A stretch of 64,000 bases of DNA from Paractinoplanes brasiliensis (GTDB lineage: Bacteria > Actinomycetota > Actinomycetes > Mycobacteriales > Micromonosporaceae), in contig NZ_SNWR01000001.1 in the NCBI RefSeq assembly GCF_004362215.1, positions 4,384,001 to 4,448,000 on the forward strand, given 5' to 3'. The translations under genes were made by a program, and so were the position numbers. The notes below the pieces were generated by a model. It did not search any database. It was not told where the DNA came from and worked only from the letters and a program-made list of their open reading frames with translations. Below are positions 1-7,534 of the stretch, one piece after another; the stretch's first letter is position 1; every line of letters begins with the position of its first letter.

Positions 1-627
1 GGCAGCGACGACGTCGGGTTCGAGCGCGCTCTCGGCCAGCAGGTTCGCGCTCGCACTGCCCTGGGCGCTGCCGCGGGTCAGCATGTCGGTGCGCACCCCC
101 TGCGGGCAGAGCGCCTGCACGATCAAACCCCGATGCCCGTACGTGGCCCGCAGCCACTCGGCGTAGGCCAGCGCGGCGTGTTTGGTGACGGCGTACGGGG
201 CACTGCCGAGCAGGGAGAGCAGCCCGGCCGCGCTCACCGTGATCACCAGCCGCTTGGGTTCGCCCTGGTCGAGCCACCGGGGCAGCAGCGCGCGGGTGAC
301 GTAGACGTGCGACATCACGTTGACGGCGAAGTCACGCGTCCACACCTCGTCGGGGGTGGTCTCGTCGCCGGCGCTCAGCACCCCCGCGTTCGCGCAGAAC
401 AGGTCGACGCCGCCCAGCTCGGCCCAGGCCGTGTCGATCAGGCGGCGGGTGTCGTCCTCGTTCGCGGCGTCACCCGGCACCGGCAGACCGCCGATCTCGC
501 TGGCCACCGCCTCGGCCGCGGCCGGGTCGAGGTCGTTGACGATGACCTCGGCCCCCTGGGCGGCGAACCGGCGGGCCAGCGCCGCGCCGATCCCGCCCCC
601 GGCGCCGGTGACCACGACCCGCTTCAC
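1..627 (-). CDS. Short-chain dehydrogenase/reductase, 3' end cut by window
   Basis: NAD(P)-dependent SDR oxidoreductase; 209 codons are visible and the stop lies beyond the left edge. The minus-strand translation opens with VKRVVVTGAGGGIG, the TGxxxGxG cofactor motif, and later has an S-A-A-G segment and APYAVTK, the YxxxK catalytic pair. The start is GTG at 627, which overlaps the TGA of the upstream SDR as GTGA, so the two are probably translationally coupled. It is the last visible gene of the liv/SDR operon, so it probably works on the same imported or CoA-bound substrate. The exact substrate cannot be read from the sequence. Family assignment is secure; function beyond 'SDR' is not. Confidence 0.85.
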   Translation of the reverse strand, partial: MKRVVVTGAGGGIGAALARRFAAQGAEVIVNDLDPAAAEAVASEIGGLPVPGDAANEDDTRRLIDTAWAELGGVDLFCANAGVLSAGDETTPDEVWTRDFAVNVMSHVYVTRALLPRWLDQGEPKRLVITVSAAGLLSLLGSAPYAVTKHAALAYAEWLRATYGHRGLIVQALCPQGVRTDMLTRGSAQGSASANLLAESALEPDVVAA

Positions 628-1367
628 TGCATCTTCCCGGTCAGGGTCACGCCGCCGTCGACCACGATGGTCTGCCCGGTGATCCAGGCGGCGTCGGCCG
701 AGCAGAGGAACGCCACCGCGCCCGCGACGTCCTCGGGCACGCCGAGCCGGGCCAGCGGGTAACCGGCCGAGACCTGCTCCTCGCGTCCCTCGTACAGGGC
801 GGTGGCGAACTTGGTCTTGACGACGGCCGGGGCGACCGCGTTGACCCGGATCTTGGGGGCCAGCTCGACGGCCAGCTCCTCGGTGAGGTGGATCAACGCG
901 GCCTTGGTGACCCCGTAGAAACCGATGCCGGGCGCCGGGCGTACGCCCGAGACCGACGAGATGTTGACGATCGAGCCGCCCTCGTCCAGCCCGCCGCGCA
1001 GCGCCTCCTGCACCCAGCCCAGCGTGCCGACCACGTTGACCTCGAAGATCTTGCGGGCCGCGCCCAGGTCGAGCGAGGCCATGGGCCCGTACGCCGGGTT
1101 GATGCCGATGTTGTTGACCAGCGCGGTGATCGGCCCGAACCGGCCGAGCACGGTGTCGATCACGGCGGCCCGGTGGTCGGGGTCGTCGCCCTTGCCGGCC
1201 ACGCCGATCGCGACCTCGGCCCCGCCCAGGTCCTTCGCGGCGGAGTCGAGAGCCGCCGCGTCCCGGCCGGTGACGCACACCTTGTATCCGTCGGCCACGA
1301 AACGTTGCGCGATGGCGAACCCGATACCCCGGCTGGCTCCGGTCACGATCGCCACTTGGTCCGCCAT
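624..1367 (-). CDS. SDR family oxidoreductase (FabG-like)
   Basis: 247-residue NAD(P)-dependent reductase/dehydrogenase of the classical SDR fold. Visible motifs are TGASRGIG near the N-terminus (cofactor binding), NNIG (variant of NNAG), NISS (catalytic Ser) and YGVTK (catalytic Tyr/Lys), then a VDGG C-terminal signature. An in-frame GTG at 1373 exists, but a GAGGGAG Shine-Dalgarno at 1374-1380 is better spaced for ATG at 1367, so I chose that start. It lies 45 bp downstream of the binding-protein gene and overlaps the next SDR by four bases, placing it in the liv operon. Two tandem SDRs behind a branched-chain-type transporter suggest catabolism of an imported acid or alcohol; this is inference. 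Confidence 0.88.
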   Translation of the reverse strand: MADQVAIVTGASRGIGFAIAQRFVADGYKVCVTGRDAAALDSAAKDLGGAEVAIGVAGKGDDPDHRAAVIDTVLGRFGPITALVNNIGINPAYGPMASLDLGAARKIFEVNVVGTLGWVQEALRGGLDEGGSIVNISSVSGVRPAPGIGFYGVTKAALIHLTEELAVELAPKIRVNAVAPAVVKTKFATALYEGREEQVSAGYPLARLGVPEDVAGAVAFLCSADAAWITGQTIVVDGGVTLTGKMQ

Positions 1368-1412
1368 CGCCACTCCCTCGGTCGTTACTGATCAGTTGTC
1401 CCGCAGCCCACC

Positions 1413-2675
1413 TTAGGCAGCGGGGATGCCGTTTGCTGGCGGGGCCACCGCAGCGGCCTCGTAGACCTCCACCGCGCCGTCGCCGTCGTCGGTCCGGTAC
1501 GGCTTGCCGAAGTACTTGGCCACGCCGCCCTCGATGGTGGTGAGCTGCTCGCCAGCGTACCCGGAATGATCATCGGCGGAGTAGCGCACCGGCACCAGAG
1601 CCGGACCGGTGAAGCCACCCTTCTCGACCGCCTCGATGATGCCGTCGCGGGTGAGGTCCTTGCCGGCCGCCTGCAGAGCCTGGACGAACAGGTACGCGAC
1701 TGACATGCCGTACACGACGTTGTTGTCGAGCTCGGCGCCGCCGTTGTACTCCTTGTTGACCTTCGTGTAGAGCTGGATCCAGGGGTTCGCCGTGTCGTTG
1801 GCCAGCGGCAGATAATTGGCGGCGACCACACCCTCGAGCAGCGGCGCCGCGGCGCCCAGCGACTTGGCCAGTGTGGTCGGGTCGGAACCGACGTTGGTCA
1901 CCACGAACTGCGGCTTGAACCCGATCTTGGCGGCGGTGCCGATCGACAACGCCGTGAAGCCGGGCACGGTGGCCAGCATGACGACCTGGCAGCCGGCCGC
2001 CTTGAGCGCGCCGATCTGCGGCCCGACGTTCGGGTTGCTGGTCACGTACGACTGCTTCGCCGCGACCGGGCCGAGGACCTTTTCGATGCCGGCCAGGCTG
2101 TCCCGCCCGAAGTCGTCGTCCTGCCCGAGGAAGCAGACCTTCTTGCCCGCGTACGTCTCCTTGACGTGGGTCGCGAGGATTTTGCCCTCGACCGTGTAGT
2201 CCGGGTTGAAGCCGAACGTGCCGGGATATTTGTCGGGCTGGTTCCAGCTGCGGCTGCCGCTCGCCACGAACAAATCCGGCACCCGGTTGGTCTTGAGGAA
2301 GTCGAGCACACCGCTGTGCGTCGGCGTTCCCAGCCCGTTCAGGATCGCGAACACCTTGTCCTGCAGCACGAGCTGACGAACGACCTGCTGCGTGTTCGCC
2401 GGGTTGTAACCGTCGTCCATGATCTTGTACGTGATCTTGCGGCCGTGCACGCCGCCGTTCGCGTTCACATAGTCGAAGTAGGCCTTGGTGGCGGGGGCGA
2501 TCTTGGAGTAGCCGGCGGCCGCGGGGCCGGTGAGCGGCATGTGGGTGCCGACGACGACCTCGGTGTCGGTCACCCCAGGGGTGTCGGCGCTGCCGCTGCT
2601 GCCTCCGCCGTCCGAGTTGCTGCAGCCGGCCGCGGCCAGCAGCACGGCGGCAAGGACGGTCGCTGTGCGTTTCAT
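1413..2675 (-). CDS. Branched-chain amino-acid-type ABC substrate-binding lipoprotein
   Basis: 420-residue periplasmic-binding-protein type I (Peripla_BP_6/LivK class), tethered outside the membrane to deliver substrate to the LivHM-GF transporter encoded upstream. The N-terminus MKRTATVLAAVLLAAAGCSN is a lipoprotein signal with lipobox AAGC; mature residues begin at Cys and a Ser/Gly linker. The family signature VVVGTHMPLTGPAAAGYSK follows. The reading frame stays open about 340 bases upstream, but that part overlaps livM out of frame; ATG at 2675 has an AGAGG ribosome site. The family binds amino acids, amides, urea or aromatic acids; the ligand here is unknown, and the SDR neighbours argue against plain leucine uptake. 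Confidence 0.88.
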   Translation of the reverse strand: MKRTATVLAAVLLAAAGCSNSDGGGSSGSADTPGVTDTEVVVGTHMPLTGPAAAGYSKIAPATKAYFDYVNANGGVHGRKITYKIMDDGYNPANTQQVVRQLVLQDKVFAILNGLGTPTHSGVLDFLKTNRVPDLFVASGSRSWNQPDKYPGTFGFNPDYTVEGKILATHVKETYAGKKVCFLGQDDDFGRDSLAGIEKVLGPVAAKQSYVTSNPNVGPQIGALKAAGCQVVMLATVPGFTALSIGTAAKIGFKPQFVVTNVGSDPTTLAKSLGAAAPLLEGVVAANYLPLANDTANPWIQLYTKVNKEYNGGAELDNNVVYGMSVAYLFVQALQAAGKDLTRDGIIEAVEKGGFTGPALVPVRYSADDHSGYAGEQLTTIEGGVAKYFGKPYRTDDGDGAVEVYEAAAVAPPANGIPAA

Positions 2676-2874
2676 CAGTGGCCTCTCTTCTTGCGCTTCT
2701 TGACGGCTTGTTGCGCTTCTTGCTGCTTCTCGGACTTCTTGCGGCTTCCTTCGTTCTTTCGCTTCTTGACGGGCTCTTGTCGAGGTCTGTTTCGGGTGGG
2801 GGGTGCGCTGCTCGGCGGGGATGCGTTCCGGGTGGGTGCGCTGCTTGGTGGGGAGGCGTGCGGGTGTGGGCGTG
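2676..2874 (-). other. livM/binding-protein spacer with a lysine-codon-rich open stretch
   Basis: A 199-bp spacer with no certain gene. Read on the minus strand in one frame its distal part gives VKKRKNEGSRKKSEK, then more Lys/Gln, then VKKRKKRGH, ending in TGA. That TGA overlaps the ATG of the binding protein as TGATG. The two VKKRK blocks are a direct repeat. I find no ATG or GTG opening this frame, so it may be a frameshifted former tail of LivM, or chance. Confidence 0.3.
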
Positions 2875-3888
2875 CTACCTGGTGGGGGTGCGCCTTTTGA
2901 CGGGGAGGCGCAGGGAGGCGAGCCCACCCGGCGCGGCGAGCATGACGACGACGAGGACCACGCCGAAGAACGTGAGCGCGAGATTGCCCTCCAGACGCTG
3001 CGAGCCGGCCGCCTCACCGATCTCGTGCGCGAGCGCGGGCAACGCCACCAGCAGCACCGCGCCGATCAGCGCGCCCGACAACCGGCCCAGGCCGCCGATC
3101 ACGATCGCCATCAGCAGGAACAGCGACAAGGTGAGCGGGAAGGCGCCGGGGGAGACACTCTGGGCGATGACGGCGAACAGGGCTCCGGCCAGTCCGGCGC
3201 ACGCGGCGGAAACCACAAAAGCCCAGACCTGCGTACGGGCAACGCTGACCCCGGCCAGGCGAGCGGCTGTTTCGTCATCGCGTACGGCCCGCATGTCCCG
3301 CCCGAAGCGGCCGCGCGTCAGCAGCGCCAGCACCAACACCGTGAGCAGGGCGCCGCCCCAGCACAGCCAGGCCTGCCACTGCTCGTTGGTCACCGACCCG
3401 GGCGGTGGGTTCAGCATGACCGACAGGCCCTGGTCGCTGTTGAACGTCTCGTCGAACGTGCTGGTGATGCTCGGGACGACCACCGCCACGGCCAGGGTCA
3501 GCCCGGCCAGATAGGGGCCGCGGAGACGCGCGGCGGCCAGGCCGATCACGGCGCCGGCGGCCGTGGTGACCAGGACCGCCAGCAGGATGCCGACGGCCAG
3601 CAGGTTGAACCTGTTCTGCCAGAGCGCGAGCGTGTACGCGCCGGTTGCCATCAGGGCGCCGTGGCCGAGGGAGAGCTGGCCGTTGAGTCCGGTGAGGACG
3701 GTCAGGCCAGCTGTCACGCACAGGTAGGCGCCGACGGTCGCCAGCTGATAGGTGCGGAAAGGCGGCAGCGTGTACGTCAGGACGACCACGATCACGGCGC
3801 CCACGACGACCACGATCAACGGGTGGACGCGTCGGGGGCGGGTCCGTGCCGCGGCTCTCGTCCCGGCCCTGTCCTGGACGGCGGTCAT
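2875..3888 (-). CDS. livM: Branched-chain amino-acid-type ABC permease (LivM)
   Basis: 337-residue integral membrane permease, one of the two channel subunits of a Liv-type importer. A basic N-terminus (about residues 1-20) precedes alternating hydrophobic helices; the family motif GQLSLGHGALMATGAYT sits near residue 70 and the C-terminus ends in a short basic tail. Length is typical of LivM. ATG at 3888 has an AGGAGG ribosome site. It lies between livH and the binding-protein gene on the same strand, 46 bases after livH, consistent with one operon. Which substrate it moves depends on the unidentified binding protein. Confidence 0.9.
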   Translation of the reverse strand: MTAVQDRAGTRAAARTRPRRVHPLIVVVVGAVIVVVLTYTLPPFRTYQLATVGAYLCVTAGLTVLTGLNGQLSLGHGALMATGAYTLALWQNRFNLLAVGILLAVLVTTAAGAVIGLAAARLRGPYLAGLTLAVAVVVPSITSTFDETFNSDQGLSVMLNPPPGSVTNEQWQAWLCWGGALLTVLVLALLTRGRFGRDMRAVRDDETAARLAGVSVARTQVWAFVVSAACAGLAGALFAVIAQSVSPGAFPLTLSLFLLMAIVIGGLGRLSGALIGAVLLVALPALAHEIGEAAGSQRLEGNLALTFFGVVLVVVMLAAPGGLASLRLPVKRRTPTR

Positions 3889-3934
3889 GCTGAACCTCCT
3901 GGCCGTGCGGGCTCGGTGTGAATCTCGGCTCGGC

Positions 3935-4813
3935 TCATGCGGCTCTCGCTTTCGAGCGGGCGAACAAGCCGTCGGGGCGGCTGAGCAGGACGACGACGAG
4001 CAGGGCGAGCACGGCCATGGGGGCGACCGTGGCGCCGAGATAACCGCTGATGTACGACAGCAGCAGGCCCACGACCAGGCCGCCGAGCACCGCGCCGATC
4101 GGGCTGTCGAGACCGCCGAGCACGGCCGCGGTGAACGCCGAGATGAACACGATGTCCATCGCTGTCGGGTGCAGACCCAGTTCGGTCGGGATCACGAGCA
4201 GCCCGGCCAGCGAGCCGACCGCCGCGGCCAGCGCCCAGCCGAGCGTCAACATGCCGCCCACCGGCACGCCGAGCAGCCGCGACACGTCCGGCGCGAACGC
4301 GGCTGCGCGCATGCGAAGCCCTGTCGGCGTACGGGTGAAAAGAAGCGTGAGCAGGACGACCACCGCGCCCACCGCGCCGAACACGAACAGGTCGTAGCGG
4401 GACAGCAGGGCGACCCCGCCGAGCTCGTACGCGTCACGGCTGAACGGGGCAGCGGCGGGCCGGAACTCGTTGCCGTAGATCATGCCGAGCACGCCCTGGA
4501 TGATCAGCACGAGCCCGAGCGCGACCACCACGCCGTTGAGCGGCGACGAATGGTCGACGAACCGCATCACGACCCGCTCGACGGCGGCGCCCAGCAGCAG
4601 CCCGGCCACGATCGCGACGACGAAACCGAGCCAGTACGAGCCCGTGGCATCGGCAACCGAATAGCCCACGTACGCCGTGGCCACCGCCATCGCTCCCTGT
4701 GCGAAGTTGACGATGCGGGCGGCCCGCCAGATCAGCACCAGGGCCAGCGCGAACGCGGCGTACACGGCGCCGCGGCTGAGGCCGTCGAACGTGAGGAACA
4801 CGAAACGGTCCAT
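3935..4813 (-). CDS. livH: Branched-chain amino-acid-type ABC permease (LivH)
   Basis: 292-residue membrane permease pairing with LivM. Hydrophobic helices run through nearly the whole protein and the LivH-type segment ARIVNFAQGAM is near residue 35. An in-frame start further upstream would lie inside livF, so ATG at 4813 is preferred; a GGGG stretch just upstream can serve as ribosome site. Only one base separates the livF stop (4815-4817) from this start, so translation is very likely coupled. Family assignment is secure. Confidence 0.9.
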   Translation of the reverse strand: MDRFVFLTFDGLSRGAVYAAFALALVLIWRAARIVNFAQGAMAVATAYVGYSVADATGSYWLGFVVAIVAGLLLGAAVERVVMRFVDHSSPLNGVVVALGLVLIIQGVLGMIYGNEFRPAAAPFSRDAYELGGVALLSRYDLFVFGAVGAVVVLLTLLFTRTPTGLRMRAAAFAPDVSRLLGVPVGGMLTLGWALAAAVGSLAGLLVIPTELGLHPTAMDIVFISAFTAAVLGGLDSPIGAVLGGLVVGLLLSYISGYLGATVAPMAVLALLVVVLLSRPDGLFARSKARAA

Positions 4814-4814
4814 G

Positions 4815-5525
4815 TCAGAACCCCAGGTAGGCGTGCCGGAGCTCGTCGTCGTCGACGAGCGTCGCGGCGTCGTGGCGGGTGACGATGCGGCCCAGCGAGA
4901 GCACAATCCCCTGGTCGGCGATCGAGAGCGCGCTGCGCACGTTCTGCTCGACCAGCAGCACGGCCAGGCCCGTACGGTCGCGCAGGTCCCGCAGCAACGC
5001 CATGATCTGGGCGGTGACCAGGGGCGCGAGACCCAGCGAGGGCTCGTCGAGCAGCAGCAGCCGGGGCTGGGCGACCAGGGCCCGGCCGATCGCGAGCATC
5101 TGACGTTCGCCGCCGGAAAGCTGATGCCCCTCGTTGCGGCGGCGCTCGGCCAGGCGCGGGAACAGCTCGTAGATCGGGTCCAGTGACGGCTGCGGCTTGC
5201 GCCAGAGACCGCCGAGCCGCAGATTTTCCTCCACGGTCAGCTCGGTGACCACGCCCCGGCCCTCGGGGACGTGGGCGATGCCCAGCCGGACCATCCGCTC
5301 GACCTTCTGCCGGCGCAGATCGTGGCCGTCGAAGCGGACGCTGCCCTTCTCGACCGGGATCAGCCCGGACAGCGCGCGGAGCAGGGTCGACTTGCTGGCG
5401 CCGTTCGCCCCCAGGACGGCCACTATCTGTCCAGGCTCGACGGTGAGGCTGACGTCGTGGAGCACAGGCGCGGCGCCGTAGCCCGCGGTGAGGCCCTCGA
5501 CCTCGAGCAGGTTCGTCACGTTCAT
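4815..5525 (-). CDS. livF: Branched-chain amino-acid-type ABC ATPase (LivF) with altered Walker A
   Basis: 236-residue cytoplasmic ATPase of the Liv importer. The signature LSGGERQMLAIGRAL, Walker B LLLLDEPSLGLAP and a switch-region His within VLLVEQNV context are present. The Walker A reads GANGASKST instead of GxNGAGKST: the invariant glycine before the catalytic lysine is serine (codon AGC, one transition from GGC). In most P-loop ATPases this change would weaken nucleotide binding, so this half-site may be impaired while LivG keeps a perfect P-loop. The start ATG at 5525 is the last of four near-identical initiation regions in a 35-bp tandem array and carries GGGAG at good spacing. Confidence 0.88.
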   Translation of the reverse strand: MNVTNLLEVEGLTAGYGAAPVLHDVSLTVEPGQIVAVLGANGASKSTLLRALSGLIPVEKGSVRFDGHDLRRQKVERMVRLGIAHVPEGRGVVTELTVEENLRLGGLWRKPQPSLDPIYELFPRLAERRRNEGHQLSGGERQMLAIGRALVAQPRLLLLDEPSLGLAPLVTAQIMALLRDLRDRTGLAVLLVEQNVRSALSIADQGIVLSLGRIVTRHDAATLVDDDELRHAYLGF

Positions 5526-5560
5526 GCGGCGGCTCCCGGGTCAGTGGTGGTCGCGTTCAT
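5522..5560 (-). CDS. Minicistron 3 between livG and livF (12 codons)
   Basis: Encodes MNATTTDPGAAA. Its TGA overlaps the ATG of livF (ATGA at 5522-5525), completing an unbroken stop/start relay from livG to livF. Confidence 0.4.
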   Translation of the reverse strand: MNATTTDPGAAA

Positions 5561-5595
5561 GCGGCGGCTCCCGGGTCTTTGGTGGTCGCGTTCAT
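5557..5595 (-). CDS. Minicistron 2 between livG and livF (12 codons)
   Basis: Encodes the same MNATTKDPGAAA as the preceding unit, preceded by GGGAG at seven bases, with ATGA overlaps at both ends. Identical sequence to unit 1 indicates recent duplication. Confidence 0.4.
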   Translation of the reverse strand: MNATTKDPGAAA

Positions 5596-5630
5596 GCGGC
5601 GGCTCCCGGGTCTTTGGTGGTCGCGTTCAT
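5592..5630 (-). CDS. Minicistron 1 between livG and livF (12 codons)
   Basis: Possible 12-residue peptide MNATTKDPGAAA. Its ATG overlaps the livG stop as ATGA and its own TGA overlaps the next minicistron's ATG. A ribosome ending livG could reinitiate here. No peptide function is implied; a role as a translation relay is the inference. Confidence 0.4.
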   Translation of the reverse strand: MNATTKDPGAAA

Positions 5631-6325
5631 GCGGCTGCCCCCAGGTACGCCTCGGCGACTTTGTCGTTGGAGCGGATCTCGGCCGGGGCGCCGAGCGCGA
5701 TCGGCTTGCCGAAGTCGAGCACCAGGATTTCGTCGCAGACCGACATGACCAGTTCCATGTGGTGCTCGACCAGCAGGACGGTGCACTCGGATTCGCGGAT
5801 CAGGTCGGCCAGCCAGCGGATCTCGTCGGTGTCGAGGCCACCGGCGGGCTCGTCGAGCATCAGGATGCGCGGCCGGGCGGCGAGGGCGCGGGCCAATTCG
5901 ACGCGCTTGCGTTTCGCGTACGGGAGGGTCTTGGGGAACTGGCGGGCGTGCTCGGCGATGCCGCACCGTTCGAGCGCGGCCCAGGCGTCGTTCTCGCTGC
6001 GCGGGCCGACCTGCACGTTGTCGAGAACGGTCATGCCGTCGAACTGGCCGACACCCTGCAGCGTGCGGGCAAGGCCGTGCCGGATGAGCTGATGGGGGCG
6101 GGCTCGGAACGGCTTGCCGTCGAGGGTCATGGCCCCGGACTGCGGCGTGACGAACCCGCTGACGACGTTGAACAGGGTCGTCTTGCCGGCGCCGTTCGGC
6201 CCGATGATGCCGACCACTCGCCCCGGCGGGACACGCAGCGAGACGTCATCGAGGGCCAGCAGCCCGCCGAACCGAACGGTGATGTGGTGGAGGGAAAGAC
6301 CTGACTCAGCGGAATCCGTTGACAT
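5627..6325 (-). CDS. livG: Branched-chain amino-acid-type ABC ATPase (LivG)
   Basis: 232-residue ATPase, first gene of the liv operon. Walker A GPNGAGKTT and Walker B RILMLDEPAGG are intact; the signature region reads LPYAKRKRVELARAL, a divergent form of the LPYGxQKRVELARAL seen in LivG-type proteins. A longer ORF reaches 6370, but ATG at 6325 has a GAGGTGA ribosome site and a natural N-terminus (MSTDSAESG). Its TGA overlaps the first minicistron of the 35-bp array. The probable promoter and operator lie 86-123 bases upstream. Confidence 0.9.
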   Translation of the reverse strand: MSTDSAESGLSLHHITVRFGGLLALDDVSLRVPPGRVVGIIGPNGAGKTTLFNVVSGFVTPQSGAMTLDGKPFRARPHQLIRHGLARTLQGVGQFDGMTVLDNVQVGPRSENDAWAALERCGIAEHARQFPKTLPYAKRKRVELARALAARPRILMLDEPAGGLDTDEIRWLADLIRESECTVLLVEHHMELVMSVCDEILVLDFGKPIALGAPAEIRSNDKVAEAYLGAAA

Positions 6326-6410
6326 GGTCACCTCGGCTCGGGGCGGCGGAGTGGCCTGACGAACGGCCACTCAGCAAGGCCGTCCTCTGTAGAGCGTGAA
6401 GGTCAACTAT

Positions 6411-6427
6411 TTACACTGGCAGTGTAA
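6411..6427. promoter_or_regulatory. Perfect 8+1+8 palindrome, probable repressor operator of the liv operon
   Basis: TTACACTG G CAGTGTAA is an exact inverted repeat with a one-base centre, in otherwise very GC-rich DNA. Size and symmetry fit a TetR- or GntR-type dimer. No regulator gene is adjacent in this window, so the repressor would act in trans or be encoded elsewhere. Confidence 0.6.
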
Positions 6428-6448
6428 CTTTCTCGCCGCGCACGTCAA
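6421..6448 (-). promoter_or_regulatory. Probable liv operon promoter
   Basis: On the minus strand a -35-like TTGACG (6443-6448) is separated by 16 bases from a -10-like TACACT (6421-6426). It is about 95 bases from the livG start. The -10 lies inside the palindrome at 6411-6427, the usual geometry for repression by promoter occlusion. Confidence 0.5.
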
Positions 6449-6785
6449 CCGCTTGTTTCCAAGTTGTTTCCATGCGTTTCAGCACATGGCGCGCCTGGCC
6501 GATCGGCTTGCCCGCCGAACAGCGCGCTCTCGCCGCCGCGCCCTCTCGTCGCCGCGACCTCTCTCAAACCCGGCTCGCGGCCAGGCTGACGTGGCCGCAG
6601 GGCACATCGGCCCCGCTCGGCCGTGCAGCCCTGCCTCACGGATTCGCCGGCATCCCTGTCGCCGGCACCCCTGTCGCCGGCGCCCCCTACCGCCGGCGCC
6701 CCCTATCGCGGGCAGTCCGGACGCGTGTGTCAGCGCGCTGCTCTCTGCAAAGCCAGTCGGTGAGTGGTGATGGCCTCCCCGGGGA
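6449..6785. other. Non-coding gap with short GC-rich near-repeats
   Basis: No convincing gene on either strand. A direct repeat TTGTTTCC occurs twice near 6453-6470. At about 6652-6712 a run of 14-16-base near-repeats (CCCTGTCGCCGGC and relatives) occurs four times with drift. It separates the AlkB-like gene from the liv operon, both on the minus strand. I see no clear terminator. Confidence 0.5.
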
Positions 6786-7433
6786 TCAGGCGACGTCGAC
6801 CGGGCGGAACTGGACGCTGATGCGCGGGCCGACGGCCTTGGCGGTCTTGAGGATGGCGTGCTCCCAGGTGCGCTGACAGGAGCCGCCCATGACGATCAGG
6901 TCGCCGTGGCCCAGGGGGAAGCGGAGCGTCTCGTGATTGCCGGCTCGGGGCCGCAACGAGAGATTGCGCGGCGAGCCAAGCGAGACGATGGCGACCATCG
7001 TGTCGTGGCGGGCCGAGCGGCCGATCGTGTCGCCGTGCCAGGCGACGCTGTCGCGGCCGTCGCGATAGAGGCACATGCCCGCGGTGACGAACTCTTCGCC
7101 GAGCTCGTCGGCGTAATACGAGTTGAGCGTCTGTTTGGCCGCCACGAGCGCCTGATGCGGCAACTCCTCGTCGCCGCCGTACCACCGCAGCAGGCGTGGC
7201 ACGTCGACGACGTTGTCATACATCTGCCGGCGATCGACCCGCCAGTCGATGCCCAGCAGCGTCTCGAACACCGCGTCGGACCCGTGCAGCCACCCCGGCA
7301 GCACGTCGACCCAGGCGCCCGCGGTGAGCTGATGCCGGGTGACGCGACCGGCCAGCTCGCCGACGCCGGAGACGGGATCGCCCCAGGCGTCGCCGGGCAG
7401 GTCGAACATCGACGGCTGATAGGTGCTGGTCAT
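6786..7433 (-). CDS. AlkB-like 2-oxoglutarate/Fe(II) dioxygenase
   Basis: 215-residue member of the AlkB family, which removes alkyl lesions from nucleic acids by oxidative demethylation using Fe(II) and 2-oxoglutarate. The iron ligands appear as HGD in SVAWHGDTIGR and the distal His in RTWEHAILK; the 2-oxoglutarate-contacting Arg lies in GPRISVQFRP near the C-terminus. Length matches bacterial AlkB. No good ribosome site precedes ATG at 7433, but TAACAT (minus strand, 7440-7445) lies six bases upstream, suggesting a leaderless transcript. A single TTGTCCACA lies further upstream at 7471-7479. It stands alone between the MFS gene and the liv operon. Confidence 0.85.
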   Translation of the reverse strand: MTSTYQPSMFDLPGDAWGDPVSGVGELAGRVTRHQLTAGAWVDVLPGWLHGSDAVFETLLGIDWRVDRRQMYDNVVDVPRLLRWYGGDEELPHQALVAAKQTLNSYYADELGEEFVTAGMCLYRDGRDSVAWHGDTIGRSARHDTMVAIVSLGSPRNLSLRPRAGNHETLRFPLGHGDLIVMGGSCQRTWEHAILKTAKAVGPRISVQFRPVDVA

Positions 7434-7470
7434 GCGGCCATGTTAGTACGACTGTTCGAAGATCCCTCAG

Positions 7471-7479
7471 TTGTCCACA
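7471..7479 (+). promoter_or_regulatory. Single DnaA-box-like TTGTCCACA
   Basis: Exact match to the actinobacterial DnaA-box consensus, followed by GGC as in the cluster at 40.6 kb. It lies 38 bases upstream of the AlkB-like start. A single site may be chance. Confidence 0.3.
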
Positions 7480-7534
7480 GGCCGAAGTTGTGCCCGTTTC
7501 CCGCCGAGCGGGGTCTCGCGATTACTCAATCGAG

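Larger units (their letters stand above)
5522..5630 (-). repeat. 35-bp tandem array, three units, each holding an RBS and a start codon
   Basis: Reading the minus strand from the livG stop, three consecutive 35-bp units each begin ATGAACGCGACCACC and end CCGGGAGCCGCCGC. Two units are identical; the third differs only by ACT instead of AAA. Each unit carries a GGGAG ribosome-site-like stretch seven bases before the next ATG. The fourth ATG is livF itself, which starts ATGAACGTGACG, so the array looks like repeated duplication of the livF initiation region. Because 35 is not a multiple of three, each copy shifts frame and forms its own short ORF. Confidence 0.9.
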
